Positions 28,541-37,799 of a stretch of 64,000 nt of DNA are shown one piece after another. Position 1 is the first letter of the stretch, and each line of letters opens with the position of its first letter. The notes below the pieces were generated by a model. The model searched no databases. It had not been told where the DNA came from and saw nothing but the letters and a program-made list of their open reading frames with translations. Source of the DNA: Pseudomonas mandelii (GTDB lineage: Bacteria; Pseudomonadota; Gammaproteobacteria; Pseudomonadales; Pseudomonadaceae); assembly GCF_900106065.1 (NCBI RefSeq), contig NZ_LT629796.1, positions 1,586,001-1,650,000 of the forward strand, read 5' to 3'. The position numbers and the translations under genes are program-made.

Positions 28541-29569
28541 TCACTGCTTCGGCGGCTCCACCGGTTTCGGTGCCGGGTCTTCGAAGATATTCAATCGCTC
28601 ACGAAGCTCATGGGCCGGCAGCGGTTGTTTATCCGCCGGCAATGCGTTCGGATCGACCGGCGTGGCCGGCACTTCGCCCGGACCGCCCTGCCCTTGCGTT
28701 GGCGCAGGTGCCGGTTCAACGCCTTGCGAACCTTCGATGGCGCGTTGGGCCTTTTTGGTCAGCACTACGATGTCGATCCGGCGATTGACCGGGTTGAACG
28801 GGTTCTCGCGATCGAACAGCGCGGACGAGGCATAACCGACCACCCGCGCCACTTGCTGATCCGGATAGCTGCCGGCGACCAGGGCACGGCGGGCGGCGTT
28901 GGCACGGTTGGCTGAGAGTTCCCAGTTACCAAAATCACCGGTGCCCGAGTACGGCTTGGCATCGGTATGGCCGCTGATGCTGATCTTGTTCGGCACCGCT
29001 TTGATGGTGTCGGCCATGGCCAGCAGGATGTCTTCGAAATACGGTTTCAGACGCGCTGAGCCTGAGTCGAACATAGGCCGGTTTTCCGCGTCCATGATCT
29101 GGATGCGCAAGCCGTCCTGTGTGATTTCGAACAGGATCTGGTCCTTGAATTTTTGCAGCTGCGGGTTTTCATCAACCTTGTTCTGCAATTCTTGCAACAA
29201 CAGTTCCAGGCGTTCCTTCTCCACCTGTTCGGCCATGCCTTCGACCTGGTCGGTGTCGACGGTGACTCGGTCCGGCTGCGGCTGAGACTTCACCTCAGGG
29301 TTGAGGGTGTTCTCCGGCGCCAGGGTCGGGGAGCCGCCCAGATCGATGATGTATGGCGTGCCGCTTTCGGAAAAACCGACCGGGTCCTTGAAGTAACCGG
29401 CGATGGCAATCTTCTGTTCCGGCGTGGCGGTAGACAGCAACCACAGCACCAGGAAGAACGCCATCATCGCCGTCGCGAAGTCCGCGAAGGCGATTTTCCA
29501 GGAGCCCCCGTGATGTCCGGCCGCGTATTTTTTTACGCGTTTGATGATTATCGGCTGGTTGTTTTCCAT
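28541..29569 (-). CDS. motB: Flagellar motor stator protein MotB
   Basis: MotB is the peptidoglycan-anchoring stator subunit. The 342 residues have one membrane helix (about 27-47, FADFATAMMAFFLVLWLL) whose D30 corresponds to the proton-binding Asp32 of E. coli. A plug/linker follows, then an OmpA-like domain with ISGHTDAKPY, NWELSANRANAARRAL and NRRIDIVVL. The tail is proline-rich. It starts 3 bp after motA. Proton-coupled MotAB is one of the two stator pairs usual in Pseudomonas, the other being MotCD. Confidence 0.97.
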   Translation of the reverse strand: MENNQPIIIKRVKKYAAGHHGGSWKIAFADFATAMMAFFLVLWLLSTATPEQKIAIAGYFKDPVGFSESGTPYIIDLGGSPTLAPENTLNPEVKSQPQPDRVTVDTDQVEGMAEQVEKERLELLLQELQNKVDENPQLQKFKDQILFEITQDGLRIQIMDAENRPMFDSGSARLKPYFEDILLAMADTIKAVPNKISISGHTDAKPYSGTGDFGNWELSANRANAARRALVAGSYPDQQVARVVGYASSALFDRENPFNPVNRRIDIVVLTKKAQRAIEGSQGVEPAPAPTQGQGGPGEVPATPVDPNALPADKQPLPAHELRERLNIFEDPAPKPVEPPKQ

Positions 29570-29572
29570 GAC

Positions 29573-30424
29573 TTAGCGACCGCGAACCGCTTGTTCCAGC
29601 TCAGCGAAGCTAGGACGGTGCGCCGGGTACAAAACCTTGCGGCCGAATTCCACTGCCAGCGATGGCGGCATGCCGGAAGCCGAAGCAACCAGCGAAGCCT
29701 TGATGGCTTCGTAGACGTTCAGCTCCTCCTTGGCTTCGTGGGCCAGGGCATGGGCCAGCGGGCCGAAGAAGCCGTAGGCGGCGAGAATACCGAAGAAAGT
29801 ACCTACCAGTGCCGCACCCACGTGTAAGCCGATCATTTTCTGATCGCTTTCACCCAGGGAGGCCATGGTCACCACGATACCCAATACGGCCGCGACAATA
29901 CCGAAGCCAGGCATGGCGTCGGCGATGCCGTTCACGGCGTGGGACGGGTGATCGAGGTCTTCCTTGAGGCTGGTCAGTTCCATGTCGAACAGACCTTCGA
30001 GCTCATGGGGCGCCATGTTGCCGGAGGACATGATGCGCAGGTAATCGCAGATGTAGGCGGTCATGCGGTCATCTTTCAGAACCGCAGGGTACTTGGCGAA
30101 GATCGGGCTCGCGGCGGCGTCTTCGATGTCGCCTTCGATCGCCATCATGCCTTCGCGGCGGCTCTTGTTGAGGATCTCGTAGATCAGGCCCAGCACTTCC
30201 AGATAGAACGTGTGGTTGAACCGCGAACTGAACATTCCCAGCGCTTTCTTGAGAACGAGTTTGAACATGTGACCTGGGTTGGCCTGCAGGAATGCACCGA
30301 GGGCCGCACCACCGATAATCAACACCTCGAAAGGTTGAATCAGGGCGGCAATCTTGCCGTGGGAAAGCACGTATCCGCCGAGCACGCTCGCGAATACGAC
30401 GATGATGCCGATTATTTTAGCCAT
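29573..30424 (-). CDS. motA: Flagellar motor stator protein MotA
   Basis: MotA forms the five-subunit ring around MotB that converts ion flow to torque. It has 283 residues from ATG 30424 (MAKIIGIIVVFASVLGGYVLS), four membrane segments (about 2-22, 31-50, 170-190, 200-222) and the cytoplasmic loop with charged residues (FNHTFYLEVLGLIYEILNKSRREG). PGFGIVAAVLGIVVTM carries the conserved proline of the ion path. No Shine-Dalgarno is visible before the start, only CTCTCCTACCT. A sigma-28 promoter lies 70-96 bp upstream. Confidence 0.97.
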   Translation of the reverse strand: MAKIIGIIVVFASVLGGYVLSHGKIAALIQPFEVLIIGGAALGAFLQANPGHMFKLVLKKALGMFSSRFNHTFYLEVLGLIYEILNKSRREGMMAIEGDIEDAAASPIFAKYPAVLKDDRMTAYICDYLRIMSSGNMAPHELEGLFDMELTSLKEDLDHPSHAVNGIADAMPGFGIVAAVLGIVVTMASLGESDQKMIGLHVGAALVGTFFGILAAYGFFGPLAHALAHEAKEELNVYEAIKASLVASASGMPPSLAVEFGRKVLYPAHRPSFAELEQAVRGR

Positions 30425-30493
30425 AGGTAGGAGAGCACTTACTGAGTCGGGTTCAAGGTCATATTCGGAAGTTAAAAAATCTCTTCTTCTACT

Positions 30494-30520
30494 TATCGGC
30501 AAAACTGCGCCAGACTATAG
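30494..30520 (-). promoter_or_regulatory. Sigma-28 (FliA) promoter of motAB
   Basis: On the minus strand TATAGTCT is followed by exactly 11 bp and GCCGATAA. The latter is the perfect -10 consensus and the former matches six of eight bases of TAAAGTTT. It fits class IV flagellar control of the stator genes. Confidence 0.82.
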
Positions 30521-30590
30521 CCAGTTCAAGCGAAAAGCTAATTTAGCCCTCTCTGGGCATAGGTAATGCAGACGATGATCACGTCCAACC

Positions 30591-32129
30591 ATGGCTAACG
30601 AAACGAACACCCCGATCCCAAAACCAACCACTCTTGAAGGCTGGGTCAAGCTTCTCGATGGCGTGCGTCTGCCGGTTCCGCAAGACAGTCACGACCGTGT
30701 CTGCAAGGCCCTCGCCGACAACCGCAGCTCGATTCGCGACATCGCCGAATTGTTGCAGGACAGCCCGGCCCTGGCCTTGAGCGTGATTCGTGAAGCCAAT
30801 CGTCATACCCACGGCAGCATGACCGACCCGGCGGAAAACCTTGAGGTGGCGATCAATCGTCTCGGGTTGAAACGCACCGAGGAATTGCTCGCCCGGTTGC
30901 CTGCCGAACCGCAATCACAGATCCCGGTGGCGTTGCGTCAGCTGCAGATGATCAGCCAGCACGCGACCCAACAGGCCAACGGTTTTTTTGCCGCTCGCCT
31001 GGCGCGGCTCTGGCAGGACATCCACTGGGGCAGCCTGCTATTTCTCTCGCCGCTCTGGCCGATGGCGCTGACTCATCCGCAGTTGCTCGAAGAATGGGAA
31101 CTGCGGGTCATTCATAAAGGCGAGTCAGCGCGCAAAGTCGAAAAGGACCTGTTCGGCGTTCGCCTGCTGGACATCTGCCAGGCGCTGGTGGACATCTGGC
31201 GCCTGCCAATCTGGGTGCAGCAAGGTTATCGCCTGCTGCTCAACGAGCAGCGCGAACTGGTCAAAGTCCTGCGTATTGCCCGGGACAGCGAGCATCCCTT
31301 GCGCCAGCAAAATCGCCTCGATGACGATCCGACCTTGCGTCGCTGGCTCAACCAACCGGCCAATACCGTGTTGCTGGCCAATGGCCTGGCACTGTCGGCG
31401 CAACAGGCCTGGGACAGCCCGCACAGCGAGCGCTGGCAATACCTGACCAGCCTTTACCTGCAAATGCCGATGAGCGACGTGCAGCAACAACTGCATCAAC
31501 AAGCCGTGAACAGCGCGCACCAGCACGCCATGCCGGACATCTGGCACCCCGCCGTAGCGTTGATCTGGCCCTCGGGCGTGAACCGCATTCACGCCGGGTT
31601 GCTGCCGGCACCGGCGCCGACCACCGAAAACCTGACGGCATGGCGTAAACAATGTGCTGAACTGCTGGTTGAGCCGAGCCGCTTCACCAATGCGATGCAC
31701 TTGACCACGTCGGCCCGGGACGCACTGGTCGCATGCGGTATGCGTCGAGTGATGATATTGATGGCTGACCGCACCCACGCCAATTTGCGTGCGCATCAAA
31801 CGGCCGGGCTGGCGAAGGAAGCGGCGGGGCTAAACCTGGTCGTGAGTCAGAGCACTGTGCTGCAACGGTTGCTCTCGCAACAGGCCCAGGTGCGATTGAC
31901 CCCGGCCAACAACGCCCAGTTCTCGGCGCTGCTACCCGCCAGCCTGCGTGCGCAGTTTCGCGGCGAACACCTGCTGCTGCGCTCGCTGGTCAACAATGGT
32001 CGGGTGATCATGGTCGTTGTGGCGGATCAGGGCGGCGGGCCGTTCTCGGAAATCACCGTGCAAGCCTTCGGCAAAACCGCGCAGTGCATTGAAAAGGCAC
32101 TCCATAGCTTTAGCCAGCGCGGTCAATGA
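30591..32129 (+). CDS. HDOD domain signalling protein
   Basis: HDOD proteins are catalytically degenerate HD-family scaffolds used in motility, biofilm and second-messenger control. The 512 residues start MANETNTPIPKPTTLEGWVKLL. The HDOD part (about 15-230) is recognised from LDGVRLPVPQDSHDRVCKAL, IAELLQDSPALALSVIREAN and AINRLGLKRTEELLA. The C-terminal 250 residues contain a possible GAF-like region (LLRSLVNNGRVIMVVVADQGG) that I cannot name. It is divergent from motA across 166 bp and sits before rhdA, as PA4955 does. A motility link is plausible from the neighbourhood only. Confidence 0.82.
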   Translation: MANETNTPIPKPTTLEGWVKLLDGVRLPVPQDSHDRVCKALADNRSSIRDIAELLQDSPALALSVIREANRHTHGSMTDPAENLEVAINRLGLKRTEELLARLPAEPQSQIPVALRQLQMISQHATQQANGFFAARLARLWQDIHWGSLLFLSPLWPMALTHPQLLEEWELRVIHKGESARKVEKDLFGVRLLDICQALVDIWRLPIWVQQGYRLLLNEQRELVKVLRIARDSEHPLRQQNRLDDDPTLRRWLNQPANTVLLANGLALSAQQAWDSPHSERWQYLTSLYLQMPMSDVQQQLHQQAVNSAHQHAMPDIWHPAVALIWPSGVNRIHAGLLPAPAPTTENLTAWRKQCAELLVEPSRFTNAMHLTTSARDALVACGMRRVMILMADRTHANLRAHQTAGLAKEAAGLNLVVSQSTVLQRLLSQQAQVRLTPANNAQFSALLPASLRAQFRGEHLLLRSLVNNGRVIMVVVADQGGGPFSEITVQAFGKTAQCIEKALHSFSQRGQ

Positions 32130-32172
32130 ATGCTGCGCTACAATCCTCCCTTTTGTGCTCTGGAGACCTCAC

Positions 32173-32988
32173 ATGTCTGACTTCTCTGGCTTGGCGCTGG
32201 TCATCGAGCCGAGCGACTTGCTCCCTCGCCTTGAGTCCCGCGAACTGATTCTGGTGGACCTGACCAGCAGTGCCCGCTATACCGAAGGGCATATTCCCGG
32301 TGCACGCTTTGTCGATCCCAAACGCACACAACTCGGCCAGGCGCCTGCGCCTGGGCTGATGCCGCCGCAAGCGGCACTCGAAACGTTGTTCGGTGAGTTG
32401 GGACATAACGCCAATGCCACCTACGTGGTCTATGACGACGAAGGCGGCGGCTGGGCCGGGCGCTTTATCTGGCTGCTCGATGTCATCGGCCATCGCAACT
32501 ACCACTATCTCGACGGCGGCCTGACAGCCTGGCTGGCAGAAGGCATGCCCATGTCGATCCAGATCCCGGCCCCCGCTGGCGGCCCGATTGCGTTGACCCT
32601 GCACGACGAGCCGACCGCCACCCGCGAATACCTGCAAAGCCGTCTCGGTGCCGCCGACCTGGCGATCTGGGACGCGCGTGGCCCACTGGAATACTCCGGC
32701 GAGAAAGTCCTGGCAGCCAAGGCCGGGCACATTCCCGGCGCGGTGAATTTCGAATGGACGGCCGGCATGGATCAAGCGCGCAACCTGCGCATCCGCACGG
32801 ACATGCCGCAGATCCTGGAACAACTCGGTATCACCAAAGACAAAGAAGTCATTACCCACTGCCAGACTCACCATCGCTCTGGCTTCACTTATCTGGTGGC
32901 CAAATCCCTCGGTTATCCGCGGGTCAAAGGCTACGCCGGCTCCTGGGGCGAATGGGGCAACCACCCCGATACGCCCGTAGAGATTTAA
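32173..32988 (+). CDS. rhdA: Thiosulfate sulfurtransferase (rhodanese) RhdA
   Basis: RhdA transfers sulfane sulfur from thiosulfate to acceptors such as cyanide, which pseudomonads themselves may produce. It has 271 residues from ATG 32173 (MSDFSGLALVIEPSDLLPRL) with GGAGA 8 bp upstream. There are two rhodanese domains: the first (VDLTSSARYTEGHIPGA) is inactive, the second (WDARGPLEYSGEKV) holds the active-site loop CQTHHRSG, the same loop as Azotobacter RhdA. It is 18 bp upstream of psd. Confidence 0.95.
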   Translation: MSDFSGLALVIEPSDLLPRLESRELILVDLTSSARYTEGHIPGARFVDPKRTQLGQAPAPGLMPPQAALETLFGELGHNANATYVVYDDEGGGWAGRFIWLLDVIGHRNYHYLDGGLTAWLAEGMPMSIQIPAPAGGPIALTLHDEPTATREYLQSRLGAADLAIWDARGPLEYSGEKVLAAKAGHIPGAVNFEWTAGMDQARNLRIRTDMPQILEQLGITKDKEVITHCQTHHRSGFTYLVAKSLGYPRVKGYAGSWGEWGNHPDTPVEI

Positions 32989-33006
32989 GGTTTTTAAGGA
33001 CAGTCC

Positions 33007-33867
33007 ATGAATAAGCGTTTGTTTATCCTCAGCCAATACCTGCTGCCTCACCACTTGCTCTCGCGACTGGCCGGCTGCATTGCCGAATGCCGCGTGCGTT
33101 GGTTCAAGAATGCCTTTACCGCCTGGTTCGCCAAGCGCTATCAGGTGGACATGTCCCAGGCGCTGGTCGAAGACCTGACGGCTTACGAGCACTTCAACGC
33201 GTTCTTCACCCGCGCCTTGAAAGACGGCGCTCGCCCGCTCGATGAAACCCCGGGCGCCATTCTCAGCCCGGCCGACGGTGCGGTCAGCCAACTCGGCCCG
33301 ATCGAACATGGCCGCGTGTTCCAGGCCAAGGGCCACAGTTTCAGCGTGCTGGAATTGCTGGGCGGTGATGCCGCCAATGCTGCGCCGTTCATGGGCGGCG
33401 ACTTTGCGACGATTTACCTGTCACCGAAAGACTACCACCGCGTGCACATGCCGCTGGCCGGCACCCTGCGCGAGATGGTCTACATCCCGGGCCGGATTTT
33501 CTCGGTCAACCAGACCACCGCCGAAAACGTGCCGGAACTGTTTGCCCGCAACGAACGTGTGGCGTGCATTTTCGACACCGAGCGCGGGCCGATGGCCGTG
33601 GTGCTGGTGGGCGCGATGATCGTGGCGTCGATTGAAACCGTGTGGGCCGGGCTGGTGACGCCGCCGAAACGCGAGCTGAAAACCTTCCGTTACGACGAAG
33701 CCGCCCGCGCGCCAATCCATCTGGAAAAAGGTGCGGAACTGGGTCGCTTCAAGCTGGGTTCGACCGCTGTGGTGCTGTTCGGACCGGATCAGGTGAAGTG
33801 GGCTGAAGGGCTCGGCGCCCTGTCGCCAGTACAAATGGGCCAGGCACTGGGCCTGCCAACAGCCTGA
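33007..33867 (+). CDS. psd: Phosphatidylserine decarboxylase proenzyme
   Basis: Psd makes phosphatidylethanolamine from phosphatidylserine at the inner membrane. The 286 residues include [41 protein letters not shown] (catalytic His) and [11 protein letters not shown], whose LGST site self-cleaves to form the pyruvoyl cofactor on serine. Length is normal. It lies 18 bp after rhdA, likely cotranscribed, and ends before a GC hairpin. Confidence 0.98.
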   Translation: MNKRLFILSQYLLPHHLLSRLAGCIAECRVRWFKNAFTAWFAKRYQVDMSQALVEDLTAYEHFNAFFTRALKDGARPLDETPGAILSPADGAVSQLGPIEHGRVFQAKGHSFSVLELLGGDAANAAPFMGGDFATIYLSPKDYHRVHMPLAGTLREMVYIPGRIFSVNQTTAENVPELFARNERVACIFDTERGPMAVVLVGAMIVASIETVWAGLVTPPKRELKTFRYDEAARAPIHLEKGAELGRFKLGSTAVVLFGPDQVKWAEGLGALSPVQMGQALGLPTA

Positions 33868-33875
33868 TTGGCTAA

Positions 33876-33907
33876 TCCGCCCCGTCGAACGTCTTCGAAG
33901 GGGCGGA
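33876..33907 (+). terminator. GC hairpin between psd and the lectin gene
   Basis: TCCGCCCC and GGGGCGGA form an 8-bp stem (33876-33883 / 33900-33907) between two convergent genes. There is no clear T run, so it is only a possible bidirectional terminator. Confidence 0.55.
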
Positions 33908-33923
33908 CATTTCGGTAGCGCCG

Positions 33924-34325
33924 TTACTCTATCTGTCCACGAAAGCCGATCGGCCCTTCGTTGGCGTAGGTATTGGTGCCACTGAGGTTTTTCCCTCCAT
34001 CACTGGAGGTGACGCTCAACGCCACAACGTTCTGATTATCACGGCCGCCGATGACCCACTTGCCACCCGGATGCCATGGAGCGTCGTTGCCGCCCCACTG
34101 ATTTTCCACGTTGTACTGGTTCTGGCCCGTGCGCTGAGCCTTGAAGCCAATGGGACCTTCACCCGCGTAAGTCATGGTGCCGGTGAAGCTCTTCCCGCCA
34201 TCGCCCGATTTGATCTCGATCGCGACCACGTTCTGGTTGTCCCTCGCACCCAACGTCCAGTCTCCGCCCGGATGCCAGGGTGCCGAACTACCGCCCCATT
34301 GATTTGCCACTACGTATCTAGACAT
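33924..34325 (-). CDS. OAA/PFL-family high-mannose-binding lectin
   Basis: The 133 residues form two tandem repeats of about 66 residues, each starting VANQWGGSSAPWHPGG or VENQWGGNDAPWHPGG and containing ARDNQNVVAI or GRDNQNVVAL, then SGDGGKSFTGTMTYAGEGPIG or its equivalent. This is the Oscillatoria agglutinin / P. fluorescens agglutinin family, small beta-barrels with two high-mannose sites known for binding viral glycoproteins. I chose ATG 34325 (MSRYVVANQWGG); AAGGAG lies upstream, and an ATG three codons earlier is possible. There is no signal peptide, so the protein is cytoplasmic or released otherwise. It is an orphan gene between psd and a PilZ-like gene. Confidence 0.95.
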   Translation of the reverse strand: MSRYVVANQWGGSSAPWHPGGDWTLGARDNQNVVAIEIKSGDGGKSFTGTMTYAGEGPIGFKAQRTGQNQYNVENQWGGNDAPWHPGGKWVIGGRDNQNVVALSVTSSDGGKNLSGTNTYANEGPIGFRGQIE

Positions 34326-34523
34326 GAACCTCATCTCCTTGAAGTTACAAGAGACCTGCCCTGCGTAGGCAGCAGGCCGCACGACCGTGCGTATCCAGTC
34401 GCACGTGTGTCAGATTAGTAGTACGCCCGGGCAGCACTCGACTGACAGACAAACGGTCGACATCCGTAACTGCTACAGTCAGATCATTCACTGCCCATTT
34501 CCCGGTTGGAGTTTTTCTACGGC

Positions 34524-36302
34524 ATGAATGAAACCAGCCCTCACCTGCTGCTACGCGCCCCGATCCCGGCTCAATTGCGCCTGACATTCTGTGAACCGAC
34601 GCCACGCGACCTCAAGCGCTGGATCGCCAACCTGCCCAAAGCAAACATCGGTGAAACCGCTCGCCTGCTCTATCAAGGCTTGAGCGAACTCAACCAGCTG
34701 CTCACCCCCAGCGACAATCGCCTGCAACTGCTCGAACTGTTGCGACCCGAGGTGTATTACGTCTGCAAACACCTGGAACGGCATTTCCTGCACCAGGCGA
34801 TAGTGCTCGACGAGCGTTCGCGCAAGATCGCCAACCTCTGCCAGGCCCTGCAAAATCACTTGGCGATTGGTTACAAACAGATCGTCGTGCGCATCACCCC
34901 GCGCTTCAGCAAGGACCGAGCATCGCTGCTGACCCAAGCGTTGCAGCGGGCGATCCATTGCCTGAACGGGCCGCTGATTCGCTCGACTCAACTGTATTGC
35001 CCGGTACCGGAAGGCCTGTGGCTGGAGCTGCATCAGCTGTATCGGATCGCCTGCGCACTCAAACTCCAGCACCTGAGCCTGCGCGATGAGTTGGCCAGCC
35101 AGACCAAAACCCTGAGCGTCGAACAGACTTATGTAACCGCCCTGCTGCTGGGCGCCTCCCGCTGCAATCAACTGCGCCAGAACCAGATCGCCCGGCTCGC
35201 CGAGGTCTTGGAGCCCTGGAGCCAATGGATAAAGTTGCAACCCGGCCAACCCGCAGACGGATTGTTTGCCGTCGCGGCGGACCTCGACACCGGGCCGCGC
35301 TATCGTTCGAAATTCAGGGCCGAGCAGCAGGCCGGTTTGCTGGGGATTGATCCGCAGCCGCTGGTCGCCGCCATCGAAGCGCATCTGCAAGGCAATGACG
35401 GCACACCGCCGCTGCCGGTACCGACCGGGCTCAGCCTGGATACCCTGCAACACCTGCACGCTGCCTGGGGCCAGGCGGCCGAGCGCAGTTTTCAGCGCAC
35501 GGTTGGCCAAGGCACCTTGACCTTGTGTGTGGGCATGAGCGCATTGCACTTCTACCTGGGCGGGCAACGTTCGTTCAGCGATATTCTGAAAAACCCCGGT
35601 ACTCGACTCGCGCAGTTCTCGGCAACGTCCCCGACGAACCAGGGAAAGGACCAATGGCACCACGCGTTCGACGCCGCCCCCCACGGCAGCGCCGATACCT
35701 TGCTGCCCTACGAAGAAATTGAATACCCGCACCTCCAGAGCGACGACGGCCAGGAGGCGGCCGATAACAATCGGCACTTTCCGACTTACGCCCTGCCGGT
35801 CATCAACCACAGCCCCGGCGGTTATTGCCTGGCGTGGCCCGACGCAGTGCCCGCTGAGTTGCAGGCTGGCGAAATGATCGGCATCCAGGACTCTGCCAAT
35901 CAGGGCTGGAGTATTGCGGTGGTGCGCTGGATTCGTCAGGTGCGCGGCGGCGGGACGCAAATGGGGATCGAGCAGGTCGCGCCTTACGCCGAGCCTTGCG
36001 GGTTGCAACTGGTGCGAACGCGGGACGACCACAGTCAATATCTGCGCGGCCTGTTGCTGCCGGAAATCAGCGCCATCGACCTGCCCGCCACGTTGCTCGC
36101 TCCGCGCCTGCCCTTTCAGGAAGGCAGCAAAGTGCTGATCAACACCAACGGCCAGGAACGCCGCGCCGGGCTGGATCGGCGGGTGGCGAGCACCAACAGC
36201 TTCAATCAGTTTGCCTACCGTTCGCTGGAGGCGAGCAGAAACGACAACGCCGCGGGGAGCGGCGTCGAGGAGGATTTCGATTCGTTGTGGAAGTCGCTCT
36301 GA
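34524..36302 (+). CDS. Large protein with divergent PilZ-like C-terminal domain
   Basis: I do not recognise a characterised function. ATG 34524 (MNETSPHLLLRAPIPAQLRLTF) is taken over an upstream TTG. The 592 residues are mostly helical up to about 400 (PRDLKRWIANLPKANIGETARLLYQGL; LQLLELLRPEVYYVCKHLERHFL). Residues about 415-480 contain YALPVINHSPGGYCLAWP, resembling the NxSxxGG half of PilZ domains, but the arginine motif RxxxR is not obvious. The position corresponds to PA4958, beside fimX in PAO1, and fimX itself is missing here. c-di-GMP binding is possible but doubtful. Confidence 0.6.
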   Translation: MNETSPHLLLRAPIPAQLRLTFCEPTPRDLKRWIANLPKANIGETARLLYQGLSELNQLLTPSDNRLQLLELLRPEVYYVCKHLERHFLHQAIVLDERSRKIANLCQALQNHLAIGYKQIVVRITPRFSKDRASLLTQALQRAIHCLNGPLIRSTQLYCPVPEGLWLELHQLYRIACALKLQHLSLRDELASQTKTLSVEQTYVTALLLGASRCNQLRQNQIARLAEVLEPWSQWIKLQPGQPADGLFAVAADLDTGPRYRSKFRAEQQAGLLGIDPQPLVAAIEAHLQGNDGTPPLPVPTGLSLDTLQHLHAAWGQAAERSFQRTVGQGTLTLCVGMSALHFYLGGQRSFSDILKNPGTRLAQFSATSPTNQGKDQWHHAFDAAPHGSADTLLPYEEIEYPHLQSDDGQEAADNNRHFPTYALPVINHSPGGYCLAWPDAVPAELQAGEMIGIQDSANQGWSIAVVRWIRQVRGGGTQMGIEQVAPYAEPCGLQLVRTRDDHSQYLRGLLLPEISAIDLPATLLAPRLPFQEGSKVLINTNGQERRAGLDRRVASTNSFNQFAYRSLEASRNDNAAGSGVEEDFDSLWKSL

Positions 36303-36317
36303 GGATGAATCCAATAC

Positions 36318-36425
36318 CTGTGGCGAGGGATCTTGCTCCCGTATGGACTGCGTAGCAGTCCTTTTTCGGGGCCGCTTCGCAGCCCAGCGGGACGGTGCGG
36401 CGATCCGACAAGCTCCCTCGCCACA
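36318..36425 (+). repeat. REPIN
   Basis: TGTGGCGAGGGATCTTGCTCCC near 36319 and AAGCTCCCTCGCCACA ending at 36425 are inverted. The inner part GGCCGCTTCGCAGCCC is a REP core. It lies between two convergent genes. Confidence 0.82.
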
Positions 36426-36449
36426 AGCGCCTTTCAGCCCTGGGGAGAC

Positions 36450-37664
36450 TCAGAGCTGCCCGTCGCGATCCCGAAAGCCCAGCAGATACAGCACGCCATC
36501 CAATCCAAGGGTGGAAATCGCCTGCTTTGCCGACTGCTTCACCAGCGGCTTGGCGCGGAACGCCACGCCCAGGCCGGCAATTGCCAGCATCGGCAAATCG
36601 TTGGCACCGTCGCCGACCGCAATGGTCTGCTCCAGGCGCAAACCTTCCTTGTGCGCCAGCTCCTTCAGCAGATCCGCCTTGCGCTGCGCATCGACAATCG
36701 GCTCGACCGCCACACCGGTGACCTTGCCGTCGACCACTTCCAGCTCGTTGGCAAACACATAGTCGATGCCCAACTTGGCCTGCAATTGCTTGGCGAAGTA
36801 GGTGAAGCCGCCCGACAGGATCGCGGTCTTGTAGCCCAGGCGCTTTAGCTCGGCAAACAGGGTTTCGGCGCCTTCAGTCAGGCGCAACGAAGCACCGATC
36901 GAATCCAGCACGCTGACGTCCAGCCCCTTGAGCAAGGCCAGGCGTTCCTTGAAGCTCGCGCGAAAATCCAGTTCACCGGCCATCGCTCGCTCGGTGATTT
37001 CCGACACCTGATCGCCCACGCCTGCGGCCTTGGCCAGTTCGTCGATGACTTCGGCTTCGATCAGCGTCGAGTCCATGTCAAATACCGCCAGGCGGCGGTT
37101 ACGGCGAAACAGCGAATCTTCCTGAAAGGCGATGTCGACGTTCAGTTCCTGGGCGACGCTGAGGAATTCAGCCCGCAGCGCCTGCGGGTCAGCCGCTTCG
37201 CCGCGCACGGAAAACTCGATGCAGCCCTTGCCCTTGTCGGCCGGGGTGTCCAGCGGCATGCGCCCGGACAAGCGATCGATGTGGTCGATGTTCAGGCCAT
37301 ATTTGGCGGTGATCGAGCTCACGGCCTGCAACTGTCCGGCGGTTACTTTGCGGGTCAACAGCGTCACGATGTGGCGCTTTTTGCCCTGATTGCCGACCCA
37401 CTGCTGGTAATCCCCTTCGGACACCGGGGTGAATCGCACCTGCTGATCGAGCTCGTACCCCTTGAACAGGATGTCCTTGAGCACCGACTTGCCTTGCTCG
37501 GTATCAGGAATTTCAACCAGGATGCCGAACGACAGGGTGTCGTGGATCACCGCCTGACCAATGTCGAGAATGTTCACACCACCCTGGGCCAGAACGCCGG
37601 TAATGGCCGCAGTCAGACCCGGTCGGTCGACTCCCGTGATGTTTATCAGGACGATTTCGCGCAA
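36450..37664 (-). CDS. serB: Phosphoserine phosphatase with N-terminal ACT domains
   Basis: SerB releases phosphate from phosphoserine, the last step of serine synthesis. The 404 residues start at TTG 37664 (translated MREIVLINITGVDRPGLTAAI), which has GGGGGTG upstream; a longer frame from TTG 37679 is less likely. Two ACT-type domains fill residues 1-180. The HAD phosphatase follows: FDMDSTLIEAEVIDELA (nucleophile Asp), ILSGGFTYFAKQL and AVGDGANDLPML. The ACT part may sense serine. It is divergent from the AhpA-like gene, the same pairing as serB-ytjB in E. coli. Confidence 0.97.
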   Translation of the reverse strand: MREIVLINITGVDRPGLTAAITGVLAQGGVNILDIGQAVIHDTLSFGILVEIPDTEQGKSVLKDILFKGYELDQQVRFTPVSEGDYQQWVGNQGKKRHIVTLLTRKVTAGQLQAVSSITAKYGLNIDHIDRLSGRMPLDTPADKGKGCIEFSVRGEAADPQALRAEFLSVAQELNVDIAFQEDSLFRRNRRLAVFDMDSTLIEAEVIDELAKAAGVGDQVSEITERAMAGELDFRASFKERLALLKGLDVSVLDSIGASLRLTEGAETLFAELKRLGYKTAILSGGFTYFAKQLQAKLGIDYVFANELEVVDGKVTGVAVEPIVDAQRKADLLKELAHKEGLRLEQTIAVGDGANDLPMLAIAGLGVAFRAKPLVKQSAKQAISTLGLDGVLYLLGFRDRDGQL

Positions 37665-37799
37665 GGCGCACCCCCGCAAGTGGAAAAAAACCGCATTCTA
37701 CCCACTTTCAGTGACCATCGGGCACCGTGAGCGCTTTGCCGGTCTAGGGCCTGTCGCTATACTGCGCGTCAACTTCACGGACAAAAGAGCCGAGCTCAA

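Noticed and set aside
34551..36314. 587-codon minus-strand frame
   Set aside because: Antisense of the PilZ-like gene; the plus-strand product keeps position and length of the PA4958 type.
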